Shown in pieces: positions 24,961-36,775 of a DNA stretch of 64,000 bases (position 1 is its first letter; each line of letters begins with the position of its first letter). A program made the position numbers and the translations under genes. The notes under the pieces were generated by a model that was not told the DNA's origin, made no database searches, and saw only the letters and a program-made list of their open reading frames with translations. The stretch is taken from the NCBI GenBank assembly GCA_000827265.1, contig KN834774.1, positions 146,384 through 210,383 of the forward strand. Reading direction: 5' to 3'. Source of the stretch: Collybiopsis luxurians FD-317 M1. Lineage: Eukaryota > Basidiomycota > Agaricomycetes > Agaricales > Omphalotaceae.

Positions 24961-25290
24961 TATACCTTAAACATACATTCACTGCACATTTACCACTTGA
25001 TGGCATAGATTGTTTTAGTCCTGGAGGGGTCCCGTGCATTGACTGAGTTTTAATATCATGTGGTGTTCTGTTGCCATGCATCCTGTAGGGTTGAGGGAAC
25101 AAGCTAGGTTTGGCATGAGTTCACACGATTTTTGGTCTGGAACTGGTTCTGACCCTCCTGCCAGGCCCTTTGGACACCTGTCAGTACCAGATAGATATAT
25201 ATATAAGTAAAGTTACATTTTAATATGGCTAAAAGTCAATAAAGGTCCTTATCTCTGGAGTTCTGGGAGGCTTCTGAAGGGTCTGGAGGG

Positions 25291-28200
25291 TAGTGCTCCG
25301 ATGGCTGAGCTTAGCTCCACTTGACGTGGCTTTGTTTGGCTTCAGCTTGTGACAGCTCAGCTCACCTAAAAGTGGTAATTGGCTTGGCACGCCACAGCTT
25401 GAGCTGAATGTCACGCTATATTTAGAAACACTTCCTTTCCGCTGAGTTCTATATACTTGTTTGCGACAATAATACATTATTTAACCTAGTATACACAGTT
25501 CAAATGTTATGTCCTTTGATGAAGGCTGTCATGTAGTCTGGAACATCAAACTGATCATGTGTCATTCCTTCGATCCATTGCAATTGCTCTTCAACTGACA
25601 ATCCCACTGTAAGGTTCAGTGTCCTGTACTTTTTGAGCCCATATTTGAGAACTTGAAGAGCTTCCATTGACTGAGGACTAAGGGACAACTGTCACACTGT
25701 GATTGTTTCTTTAGAAGAGAATATGCACTCACAGTGGACAGATGTGGCCTGAATTGGTAGGATATCCATTGCTAATTGGAAGATCTTCGGGTAGTGTTCT
25801 CGGTTTTCCTAAGAGTAGTGAGAGATACATTATAATGTCCAAATATTAAACATACCTTCCAGAAGCTGAAGCTCTAGTGATTAACAATTGACTCACTTAA
25901 ATATAATTTGACTTCTTTTCTTGCAGAATTGACAACTGGATGGACACTACTTGACTGTAGCAACTGGTCAGCAAATGACAATTCTGTCATAGGCTGTGCA
26001 AAAGATGTGTTATCATGATTACTGTAGTTGTCTTCACCATTGCACTGCTCAACCTGCATGACTGTGTTAGAAATTGAACAAAATCATAAGGGTCATAGTA
26101 CATACTGCCTCAATAAAGAGATCCCTAGCCCAAGCAAGTTGGTCAATCTCAGTCATTGCATAGAAATCAAGTTTTTCAAGAGGATTCAAAGCTGGGATCA
26201 TATCAAGAATCAAGATATGTTTTGAATTCAGAGGAAAATGACACACCCATTGCAAGAACATATGCTGGAATTTCCTGAATATGCTGATAGTAGTCGGTAG
26301 GTTTATCTGATCCAACCTGTGCAGCTGTGGCAAGGTGCAGGTGCTTGACAATCATCCATTTATAGCTGGTGATCATGACTGTGAAAGATGGGATGACCCA
26401 GCATAGTGTAGGAGATTTTTCAGTAGCAAGAGGTTGTTGAAAGAGATGAGGGATCTAGTAATAAGCATTAAAGCAGTAACCACATATCTATATTAATACA
26501 GCTTACTGCCAAAATATCTTGGATTCCATGAAGATTCCACTGATGATCTGTAATTATATCACTTTGATTAGATGTCTCAAAATAATCAGTGAAAAAGGTT
26601 GTAAAAGCCTATGAGTATAAGATCAATTTGCAGAAGTTGCTTCTAAATGTAGACTAGGACATACCAGCCTCAGCCTCAATGCCCGCTGGATCATAAGATA
26701 TGTTGATGACCATCGAGTATCCACATCTAGTATTAACTGAAGCTCAGGTAGATGAGATAATCTGAGGCATCTTGCAAAAGATTCACACTGATGCCCTGAG
26801 CTTCTTATCTTGATTGAAAGTCGATTGAAAGAAGTTCGAAAAGCTTAAAGAGGCCCTGACATACCATATGAATGGCTTTCTGAAGCTGAGCCAGAACTCT
26901 GTTCCCAATATGTTCTAGTTTACCAAGAACTGCCTTTCCCGAGAGATTAACAACATGAGAAAAACATCTATATTGAAATATCTTAAGAGTGTTTGACAAG
27001 TTAGTACCCAATTAAAGCTTACCTAATTCACCTTTCTTCTGGATCCCAGTAAAGTGGAAGTCCCATAAGCTGCACCAGTGGCTCCATGAGTGTCTCATTA
27101 TTACTTGCATTGTCAGAAGTAATCCACCCAACCTAATGTGTACAGTCAGAGACTCAATACAATACACAAACAATAAAGAGTGCAAACCCTGTCAGGTGTG
27201 ATTCCTAATCAACACAAGACAAAGTAAAAAGTCTCTGCTAGATTGACTCCAGCATGTGATCCAGGAACATGAACAAAACCAATCAAGTCTGTACAATGAA
27301 TATATTCTGTCTGGGATCCTGCTGGAGTTTCAACTTCAACTTTCTGTATCCAGCTAGCTGTGATGGCCATGAAACTATGTAGCTTCAAATCTGTCCAAAT
27401 ATCATCTGCAAAGGCCATAGAGCCAACACAAGTGTTCTATCATTGTGGTATTGAGTATCAAATTCTGATTCAATATATTCTGTATAACAGGAATTACGTA
27501 CTTTGATTTCATCTTGCAATTTGGCAAAGTATTCATCAAGTGTTTCAATAACCCATTTGTGTATAGTATCAGCATGTGGAATATCCTTGTCCTTCAGATC
27601 ATTGTGCAAGTAGGGATCAGCTTGTGGAAGAAAGGACTCTCCACTACTGTGAATGACTGTTACAAAAGCATTAGTGAGATCAGATTAAAGAAAATAAAAA
27701 CTTTCCTCATCTTCAGCAATGATAAATTCCATTATTGCATCTATGAAGGCCTCCATAGAGAATGCATACTGATGACCATCTCCCAACCCTATGCCTGTAC
27801 TTGCCTCATTGCCCTCTCAAACATATCTAAGCTTATATTCTGCCAGGGCTTTCTGCAATTTGTTGGTATCTAGTGCAATTTGCTGGGACACACATGCCTC
27901 AATCCAGACTTTGAGGTGATGTTTTTGAAGGTGGTCACAGAGATTGTCAGTTCCAGTTTTCTCACTATAGGTATTGAATGGAACTTCTTTTCCTTCATTC
28001 TTCAGTTGCCTAGAGTCAATAAGTCAAAGAAATTTTGAAGAAAGAATAGATAGAAGAATACATACTCTCAGAAATGGCGATGATATTCATCCCCAACTTT
28101 CTTGAAAAAGGTCCAAACATCCCTAGCTCGAGGCCCAGCTGCTGTACCTGCCCGCTGGATTTGCCTCTGTACTGGAGTGTGGGTGCCTCCTACAATATGT

Positions 28201-29561
28201 GCATGCTGAGGAGTTCGAGGGGTTGAGGGGGTTTGAGTGGAGAAAGGCTGAGACTCAGATGCCATAGTAGACTGTGTGCCATGCAGATTTTGGTGAGGTG
28301 TCAGCAACTCAGGTGGGCTTGGTGAAGTGTTTGAGAAGTCAAAGGCCTCACCAGGTGATCCTCCAGTGTCCTGGCTTTGAAAGTGTACATGTATTCTACT
28401 CTGTGAATCAGGTGTCTGCGGTACATGCTGTCCAGAGGGTACTGACAGAAACCAAAGTGAATCAATAGCACAATCAAGATATTAGATTTACTATCATGGA
28501 CAGGAGAAGGTTGTCTTTCTGAAGAACCATAATTGTCATCCTGCAATATATCCTCACCCGGTTGACTGCTTGTTGTTCGAGCTTGAGGTTACACAATGAG
28601 AAAAGACAATGAATATAAAACAAAGTGGTATACTTACCAGCATTTTGGCTGTGGGTGTGCTGCCTTGTGTTACAATTAGTGGTGGACTGTGTGTGTCCCA
28701 GAGACCTAGCTTGAGATGTGCAAGTTGTTTGGGTAGCTGTGAGATCTACATTTAGAGAAAAACAATTGTAAGAGTACTAGAAACACCCTAACTTTGAATG
28801 TGAAATGTGGTCATGATTGCACCATTATTGAGTTCAGTGTGCTCATCCTGATTGCAGGGCATTCCGAGCAGTGGAAGCAAAAGACTTAATTGTAAACAGT
28901 AGGTTGCACTTTTAAAGAAAACTGTAAATGCACTGTGGTGCACTAAAATTCCAGTTTGAGCTACAAATTTTGCCCCCAGAACAGTCACCATTTGAAAGAT
29001 GGTAATCTCTGAGTGCTGTTTAGCCTTTCAAATGGTGCATATACATTGCAAACACATTTTGTGAGTCCAGCAATCCAATCGGTTCTGACAGTTGATACTA
29101 AAATGGAACATAAAAATGGAGTGCAGGTCAACTTGGACACTGTTGAGGCTATGGTCAATACATAAGTAGTACTGGGTGGGGGACTCAGTTATTTGGTGAA
29201 AGGAAACTGTTTGAGTGTCTAGGAATGATGATCTGGACTAGTGCGGATCTCTTTCAGTGTACTCAGAGTCCAAGCCTTGTAAGAAAAGCTGTATTCTCTT
29301 GCTGAAACACCCTCTAATCATTCTGAATATACTGTACAGTAAAATGAAGCAGAGTAATGGAGAAGCCATAAACTATGCAAATGGTGAAGACAGATGGACA
29401 AAGGATTTGACAGTGATGAGGCTTCCTAATTCAGTCGGCTGGTAATAGCTCAGCTGCTCCAAGCTGTGGGAAGCTATATATAGAGTGGCTCCGCTCTGCT
29501 TGATGTGGCTTCAGCTTTAAGCCGAAGCTGCACTATTCCAAGCCAAGCCATTGGAGCACTA
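25291..29561 (-). mobile_element. Complete hAT-family DNA transposon
   Basis: Terminal inverted repeats TAGTGCTCC(G/A)ATGGCT start at 25291 and, reversed, at 29561. The flanks 25283-25290 and 29562-29569 are the identical 8-mer CTGGAGGG, the target-site length expected for hAT. Both ends carry many GGCT/AAGC-type subterminal repeats. The transposase gene is on the minus strand. Length is 4271 bp. Confidence 0.93.
25500..28265 (-). pseudogene. hAT transposase, multi-exon, partly decayed
   Basis: It starts near MASESQPFSTQTPSTPRTPQ (28265). A BED-type region follows, with KTGTDNLCDHLQKHHLKVW (about 27955-27900). The RNase H-like core has FADDIWTDLKLHSFMAITAS (about 27410-27350; D expected), GFVHVPGSHAGVNLAETFY (about 27275-27220), WITSDNASNNETLMEPLVQL (about 27130-27070; second D) and DVDTRWSSTYLMIQRALRLR (about 26725-26665). 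The C-terminal part has CIFSSKETITV and SPQSMEALQVLKYGLKKY, ending at 25500. Short introns (for example a GTACGT...AG intron near 27500-27430) interrupt it. In-frame stops such as HF-TGA-E near 28065 suggest it no longer makes a full protein. Confidence 0.8.
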
Positions 29562-29569
29562 CTGGAGGG

Positions 29570-31540
29570 TCTGGAGTATCTATTACTAAATAGGGAAGTC
29601 TTAAAAAAATATTCCTGAGACTCCCAAAAAATTCCCAGGGTCTAAGAATAAATATAGGGAGGTACATCAGCAAAATAACCCTTAGACCAGGGCACCTAAG
29701 GCAGCCCAGGAATTTTGCCAAATCCTGAGTAACCTTGGGCCTTCTAGGCAGCCTAGTTTGCCAGGGCTACCCAGGTTTTTGTCCAAATCCTGGTCTCCCT
29801 GAGAGTCCCTGGGTCATCCCTGGGCACCCCTGGGAGATACATTGGTGTGCCTGAAACATAATATAAAATTTATATAAAAAAACTTGTTCACAGCATTGGC
29901 ACAATTAACAGGCCATAACTTGAAATATCTTTTGGCATGAGTTTGTGCTTAATTATGCTGATTACACACCCTTTACTCTGAGCCTGAATAATAGTTTTAA
30001 GTCATTATTACACCTACAGAGTGGTGCCTTGTCACAGAAATTTTTTTAAAAATGACATGATTTTTGAAATTAAAGAAGTGGCATGATTTTTTATTTAAAA
30101 AAATGGCAATCACCTGCTTGTGGACTTGAGCACATGACATCACATGACTTTTGGTTGAAATTTTGTGCACTCCCTCTTTTTGACTTCATTCCTTCTCTTC
30201 CCTTAACTACCATGTCTAATGAACTTCAGTTGCCCTATACTTTTCATATCTTATTTCTCATGCTATATCTCTGAGAAATAGCATAGCCTTGGATGTTGAG
30301 GGACATTAAGGAGGATTAGGGTGAGTTTTTGACTATCTACTGGCTGGAATAGAACATGTCCTGGTGAGCTTTCTATCACTTTTCTGATTCCTTATGCTTA
30401 TTGAATATCTTAGATTCATTTTGTACATCCTACATTTGCACCTGAAGCCTATATTGCTGTTTGAGAGCAAGGACCTGTGTAGAGAGGAGGGCTATTATCT
30501 TGGGTGAGTTCTTGTCTTTTTTTCCCTTCTTTAATACTGATTAATCACCTTGGATTGATCTTCTTGACACTGCATTTACTTTCCTGCTTACTGAATGTCT
30601 GTCTACTTACCCATCTTGTCTTCAAGTTATATTTCTACTGTTGTATTATGTAATCAAGTTAATGTATATTCCTTGTTGCTCAAAACATATGTGAGATGAG
30701 ATATACAGGGGTTTAGATATTTATCTAGGGTTACAAGATTGATTTTAACATAAGCAGATACCTTCCAGGGATGCTCAGGGATGCTCAGGGATGCCCAGGG
30801 ATGCTCAGGGATACTCAGAGATACACAGGGAGCTCTCAGGGCTGCTCAAAGATTCCCAGGATACGTTGGGCTACTTTAATTTGCCTGAGTGTGCACAGGA
30901 TTTGGGGGTGTCTCCTGGCAACCTTGGGCAACTCTGGCACCCTGGGTCTACCAGGTAGCCCAGGAGGCTCCAGATTTCCCAAAAGGAATCAAAGTGAGCC
31001 TAGGCTTTGAAGTACTTTTGCAGATGTAATAGATATATTTTGAAAGGAGTGGGAAGTTAGTTAGCATGTAGAAAGGGTCCAGAGTAACCATTTCTAAAAA
31101 TGGAAGTTATTAAGACAAAGTTTAAAGAGTGTGAGGTGGTGGAAAAGTTTTAGATAACAGAATGTGGTGACAGCTTTGATACAGCTATTCTCTTCACTGG
31201 CAGGGTACAGCAATTGTTGTAGAAGCTGAAGGTGATAATCAATGTTATGTTCACAATTGTGAAATCTCAGGGCAACTTTGTGTATACTATTAACTTGCAG
31301 AATACAACTTGTATTCTGCATCCTCACCCTCACCCTCACCCTCCACCTCCTTACCCTTCAGAGCTGGTAAAAGACTAAAAAACAAAGACAATTGAGGAAG
31401 GTGGTGGTTGAGGAGAAAGAGAAGTTAAGTCCAAACTCAAGTCAATCCTGGACTAAATATCAACATTGGTCACATGCTACTTTCCCAGGTGCACAAACTG
31501 ATCATATGATTTCAAAAAACTCGCACCATTTTCATAAGAA
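29570..31540. other. Non-coding region with CC(C/T)GGG/CCTAGG-rich repeats
   Basis: No supported gene. Between 29690-29830 and 30768-30990 there are many short units around CCCAGG, AAATCCTGG and CCTAGG. At 30768-30830 about six tandem copies of a 10-mer, CAGGGATGCT, occur. Similar motifs recur at 32600-32830. Confidence 0.6.
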
Positions 31541-31544
31541 ATTA

Positions 31545-32540
31545 AAGGAGAAAGAAGGAAGGAGAGGAAATGCAAGGAGAATAGAGTGAGAGTGAGGAGA
31601 TGTGGAGAGTTGAAAAAGGTAAAGGAGGAGGAGAAGGAGAAAAAAGATGAGAGTGACGGGGGGAAGAGGTAAGGGAGCATAAGGAGGAGAAGGGGGTGGG
31701 AGAGGTGAGAGAATGTGAGGGAGCGAGAGAGGGTGAGGAGGTGAAGAAAGGTGAGGGAGTGAGAGAGGCTGAGGGGGTGAGGGAGGATGGGGGGTGAGAG
31801 AGGATGATGAGGGAGGGTGAGGGGGTGAGGAAGAATGAGGGGGTGAGGGAGGGTGAGGGGGTGAGAGAAGATGAGGGGGTGAGAGAGGGTAAAGGGGTGA
31901 GGGAGGGTAAGAGGGGAAGGGGGGGAGGATAAGACAGTTGTGAGAGAATGAGGAGAGTGAGAAAAGGTGAGAGGGTAAGGGAGGGTAAGGAGGGGAGGGA
32001 GGGTGAGGGGGTTGGAAAAGAGAAGGAGGGTGAGAGAAAAAAGATAAGGGTGTATAAAAGTAAGGGTGAGGGAGTGCAGGTAAGGCTGAGAGAGTGAGGG
32101 AGGGTGAAAGGGTGAGGGAGTGTAAGGATAAAGAGAGGGAAAGGGTAAAAGATGAGGGAAAGAGAAGGAAGATGAGGGTGAGGAGATGAGAGTGCTAGGT
32201 AAGGGTGAGAGTAGAAAGAGGGGGAGAGTGAGAGTGTCAGACAAGAGAAGGGGGTGAGGGGGAGGGTGTAAGATGAGGAGGGAAGAAAGATGAGGGAGAG
32301 GAGATGAGAGTGCCAGGTGAGGGTGAGAGTGGAAAGGGGAGCAGAGTGAGAGAGCCAAATAAGAGAAGGGGGTAAGGGGGAGAGTAAGAATGAGGGTAAA
32401 GGTGGGAATGAAAGAGGGTAAGAGAATGAGGGTGAGGATAAGAGTAAGAATATGGGCCAGGGAGTGTGAGGGGTGAGAGAGAGAATAAGGGTAAGAAATG
32501 AAGGTAAGAGTTAAGAATGGGAGGTGAGGAGTAAGGAGTG
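31545..32540 (+). repeat. About 1-kb polypurine tract (GGTGAGGGA-type minisatellite)
   Basis: The plus strand is overwhelmingly A and G, in degenerate units such as GGGGGTGAGGGAGGGTGA, with T mainly in GTGA. On the minus strand this reads as an open frame of Leu-Pro-His-Ser repeats, which I do not regard as a protein. The strand asymmetry suggests slippage or a structured DNA tract. Confidence 0.9.
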
Positions 32541-32579
32541 AGAAAAGCATAAAGGATATAAATGAAATATCTAAATTGA

Positions 32580-33340
32580 AATATTTATATATATATTTCT
32601 AAATATATCTCAAAGACTCCCAGGGATCTCCAGGAATGCCTAGGATTTGGCCCAAATCCTAGAGATTCAGAGGCTTCTTCCAGGGAACCTCCGGAGATTC
32701 TCAAGGACTTCTAGGGAGCCTCCTGGGCTTACCTGGTGGCCTAGGTAGCTTGAGGGTTTTCAGGCACTCTCAAGTTCCCTAGGATTTGGCCTAATTCCTG
32801 GGAAACCCCAGGTAAACTGAGTTTGCCTAGGCTTTAGGTGACAAAAAGGAGCAATGACGATTGACAGGATTGGTACAGGACATTGACTGGTGGTTTAACT
32901 GAATAAGGAGCCCTAAAAATTTGAGAGAATGCAGCTCAAAATGATCCCATTTCCACTTCTAGATAATATGCATAAGTCAATATTCCATTATCTCAATATA
33001 CTACACACCTCTACTTCATGAAGGGGATTACATCTGTGCCTAAACAGACAGCGGGTTTGACAAACCAGATCCTCCATGAAACAATCTAGACAGCAGAACA
33101 CCAGCAAGCCTAGCAGCTTACATGGGATGCAAAACCCATGGCAGTACACTCCACAACACTGGGGCAAATGCCCACTTCTGGGCCAGGCCTTATAGTGGTG
33201 TGTGCCTGCATGTGCTCATGATTAAACACAGTGCATGCCACTCAGTGGCGTGGTGTGCAATTGCCACACAAGTCATTCTCTTTGTTCTGTACTTGCATTG
33301 ACACTTTTGCTTTTTACTTTCGTGCCTTTTTTTACCCACT
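32580..33340. other. Non-coding region with short palindromic repeats
   Basis: It contains AGGATTTGGCCCAAATCCT (about 32641-32659, a near-perfect palindrome) and other AGGATTTGGCC and CCTAGG motifs related to those at 29.7 and 30.9 kb, then unique sequence leading to the gene at 33345. No gene seen. Confidence 0.5.
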
Positions 33341-33344
33341 TGTT

Positions 33345-35162
33345 ATGGCAGATACTGATGATAGAATGGGTGGGGCAGGTGTACCTAGTAAAAAAAAGGG
33401 GCCAAGACTCTACAGATGAGCCTTTTGAGACACAGGAGACTGTTCAGCCATCGAAAGGTAAGGAGAAGGAAAAGGTGGTAGCAGATCTAAGTCAAAACCA
33501 AGGTAAGTCTTTACTTTAAGTACCCCAAGTATAGCATATATATATTATGGACTGCTATTGGTCTTCCACTGGCACAAGCTCTGATAGTGCTCATCATTCC
33601 ATTTCTTTTGTCCCTGGCCCAACCCTGTTCCCTGAGCCAGGTGATTCTTACCTGCTGGAAGGGAGTGCTCCTCAGCCAAAGAAGCCCTGGGCTAACTTCA
33701 AGGCATGGAGTGCAAAGAGAAAGGGAGAAAGTAGTAAGAGTGGTGGAGGTCATAGTGGTGGGAGTGGCAAGGGCAGAAATGCTAGCAAGAAGGGAGGAAA
33801 GGGGAAGAAGAAGAAAACCAAGTTACAGGTATGAGCTTTATAACTTTTTGCACTTGTTTTGTTTATGCAAACCTTACAGACATCACTCCATCTGCATATT
33901 AGCATTCTATGGAATATGCTGGGACACTCCTCTGTTCTGAAGCCAGTTAATGGAGCAAGTATCATTGAATTTGACCAGAAATTTGCAGATACCCCACAGC
34001 CTAGCCTGAAAGAGCATGTTGAGGGTATGCTCAAGGCTTCTGCTACCTCAAATGCTCAAGTGCTGACTGCAGTAGAGACAGTCACACAAGAGGCATTTCT
34101 AGATTGTGGGGCAACTACAGCCTGAAATGCCAGTAGACTTGAGACTTCCTGGCTCCAGAGGATGTTCAGCAGTGTTGCTGCTGTAGGGCTGAGTAAGTGG
34201 GAACCAGATCTGCTTTGCCATCCAGATTCTGTCTATAGCATTGTGCATGAACATGTTGCACTTTGAGGTTATCAGGCACTTCTGGGAGACTTGGCATATG
34301 TTCAAATTGCTCCAGGGGATTTAGTTCTGCATAATCAGATGGAGCGATGCAGATCAATTTACTGCAAGTATGTCTTTGGGTACCAGGCACAGAGATTGCA
34401 ACTGGAGATGAAAGAGGAAGGAACAAATGAGAAGAGGGATGCACTTGTTAACACATATAAATGTAGGACTCAGGTATGTATTTTTCTAAACTTCTTATTT
34501 AGCTGTGCTTATCCAAGTAACAGTTGCAGGATAACAGAGTTCATCAGATTAAACAGGATGCTTATTGACCTCAAGTTCTTCAACTTGCATTGGAGGCAGA
34601 GGCCCACTGTGATGATGAAATAGATCCTGATTCAGGCTCCAATAATCCAGAGTATCTCATCTGAAAAAAGGTTGGGCACAGTGGACTTGTTACTAAATTC
34701 TTCTGTGAGTTGGATAGGAAGTACCATGTGTCACTTGATCATCAGCCTGGCCAACAGTAAGCATACACAAACACCTTATTTGCCTAAATTCTCATTGGAA
34801 ATGCTACTCATTTTAGGGGAGATTGTATCTGGAAGACACAGGAAGATGCTCAATGTCAATCACTTCCACATCTTCCAATGGATGTACTGATTGACTATTT
34901 CTCTCCTAATTACTTCAATAACTTCCTCAGTGCTAAGCTGCATGCTCACTATGCAGCAAATGGTGTTGCCTTACCATTGGAACAGCACTGCCAAGTTCAG
35001 GGAGAAGTGGAGTCATGGAAGAACATGAAGGAGGAAGAATTTGTGGAAGCATATGGGAATGCAGTCTTGGCATTATACCACATTCTGACCCAAAAGGAGC
35101 TGGATCAAATGGATGAATATAACTATACAAATGATGATGAGGACATGGAAAGTGAGGAATGA
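33345..35162 (+). pseudogene. Decayed multi-exon gene convergent with the Tnp2 transposase
   Basis: It starts MADTDDRMGGAGVPSKKK; the frame changes at an A8 run (about 33391), then DEPFETQETVQPSKGKEKEK. A Gly/Lys-rich basic stretch (about 33735-33830) is followed, after a short intron, by ASIIEFDQKFADTPQPSLKE (about 33957-34015) and blocks to the C-terminal VLIDYFSPNYFNNFLSAKLH (about 34880-34940) and an acidic end (stop at 35160). In-frame TGA at 34123, 34264, 34566 and 34662 fall in otherwise coding sequence. Donors include GTAAGT (33503) and GTATGT (34474). The family is unknown to me. Its placement suggests the second gene of the Tnp2-type transposon. Confidence 0.6.
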
Positions 35163-35627
35163 TGGGTATGAATTTTGTATGTGTTCTCTATTTTCACCGG
35201 TCTTTTCATGATTTGGTATTCTTGAACTATTTTGCTTGATTTTTACCTCTGAACCTTTGCCTATGCAATTTTCTCTTACTCATATGTTCTTCAATTATGC
35301 ACACCATTCTCAATTTTTTATTGCTTTGCAGCAGGTATCTGCATTTATGCCACTTTTTATGACTGTGTTGCTCTTTTTTATATTTTTATAGGATATGCCT
35401 CTTTCATTCTTAGATACTTACTGTTAGTCTTTCTCAAGGTTTTTATTTATCTTATGACCTATTTCTAATGGGTCATTGAATATGATTAACTATTTATTTA
35501 TTTGTCAGTGTGAACAAAGATTCAGGCAACAAGGAAGAAAATGTTCTAAAGTTCTATAGTAACATATGCTATTTACAGCACAATATAGTGGGTAATACAT
35601 TCATTTCTTCCCTCTATTTAATGCCCA

Positions 35628-36052
35628 TCAAATGATCATTGTCTTATATGGAAAATTGAAGCTACCTACTGGCATAGTCAAGGTTGTCAAATGGGTAATG
35701 ATGTGTGCAGGTTCAATAATATAAAATATATTTGAAGCAGCAGCACTAACAATCTTTGACTTTAGCTGAGGATATAAAAGATAGGGTGCTTTCTGCTCCT
35801 CCTTAACAGATAATGAAGAATGTTCTTCAACAAAGAAAAAAACTTGTAATCTATCCTGCAATGGTATTTGTAGGATTTTATGAATAAATCCAGTGCAATT
35901 GACATAATTGAAATGGTCATAAAATTGGATTCCCCTATTTCCTGGATGGGAAGAGTAGCAACTGTATACAATTCCATCTATAGTGTACTCCTTTAGTTGC
36001 TTCACAGTAGGTGGAAGGACAAGTGAATGCTCAGGGTGAGGGATATCTGTAT
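35628..36052 (-). pseudogene. Tnp2/CACTA-like transposase, C-terminal part
   Basis: The minus-strand frame begins at the LTR junction with DIPHPEHSLVLPPTVKQLKE and ends at TGA 35628-35630. It continues the reading frame that stops at 48620 on the other side of the inserted retrotransposon. Joining the two across one copy of the TGTAT target duplication keeps the frame (…HQMYT / DIPHP…). Confidence 0.75.
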
Positions 36053-36747
36053 TGTTATGCCCTACGCTATTTTTTCTGCTCTTTCCAACCAGTACACTCA
36101 CCACACGACTCGATAATAGTCTTACCAATCAATTCGGCTCTCCAAATCTGACATGCATTTCGTGAGGCAAACTAACCAGTTGCTCATTCCAAACTTCTAT
36201 TCACAAGACCACATGTCTCCCCGCAGAGTATAAAAGACTTGTACCTACATCTCCCATGATAATGCTGTTATTACCTGAACTATCTTGATCTGTGTTGTTT
36301 CTGTTCTCTTGTTCACTAGTCTATAATATTATTCTGCTTAACACTGAGTCGAGCAAACCCCATTGACACCGAGTCACTGGCATATCCACTTCTCACTTGT
36401 CGAACCAATCAACAAGACTATTCGACTGCTGTAGCCTCTCGAATATTCTGTCTCGTAGGGTAAATGGACACCGAGTCACGAACCTTCTGAGTCAACCCTC
36501 ATTAATACTGTCTTAACGAGTCCTTTCGATATACAATCTCTAGTCACACTGAGCTACTAGAATTGTTATTCGACACTCAAGGATCATTCCTCTATATCAA
36601 ATACTCAAACTGTACAGGACTCGATCACTTGTCGTACGTAGCGACTCCCCATCGCATACTCTGTCTCGGCTGTGGTATAATAAATTACTTTCTACTCACT
36701 GAACCTGCTACAAGCTTCTAACAACAAAGGTAGTAAAGGTCCTAACA
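36053..36747 (+). mobile_element. 5' LTR of the 12.57-kb element
   Basis: 695 bp. It contains TATAAAAG (36229-36236) and, 32 bp after the start of that box, AATGCTGTTATT (36261-36272), the likely start of R. It differs from the 3' LTR at roughly 25-30 sites by eye, mostly CG versus TG/CA, plus a 3-bp length difference. Confidence 0.95.
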
Positions 36748-36748
36748 A

Positions 36749-36760
36749 AATAACAGCATT
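36749..36760 (+). promoter_or_regulatory. Self-complementary primer-binding site
   Basis: AATAACAGCATT, one base after the 5' LTR, is the exact reverse complement of AATGCTGTTATT at 36261-36272 near the predicted transcript start. No TGG-type tRNA 3'-end complement is present here. This is the arrangement of Tf1/sushi elements, whose RNA 5' end is cleaved off to prime minus-strand DNA. Confidence 0.8.
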
Positions 36761-36775
36761 CTCTCCATCACTGAG

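Larger units (their letters stand above)
18390..25200. other. Intergenic region without a confident gene
   Basis: AT-rich and CpG-poor DNA. It contains a T-rich run (19365-19392), the duplicated block around a gap (19616-20309), a short stretch at 20919-20957 also found at 63508-63548, weak coding-like sequence at 21569-22300, GATCATGATCATGATC-type palindromic repeats (23395-23475) and a dispersed repeat at 24715-24960. I see no other supported gene. Confidence 0.6.

Noticed and set aside
31477..32550. 357-codon minus-strand open frame of Leu/Pro/His/Ser repeats
   Set aside because: It is the complement of the polypurine minisatellite. Any frame lacking TA-type stops stays open here; there is no non-repetitive protein sequence.
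33190..33300. CACTATAAGG/TATAGTG near 33190 as a CACTA terminal repeat of the Tnp2 unit
   Set aside because: No matching inverted end was found to the right of 51.3 kb.
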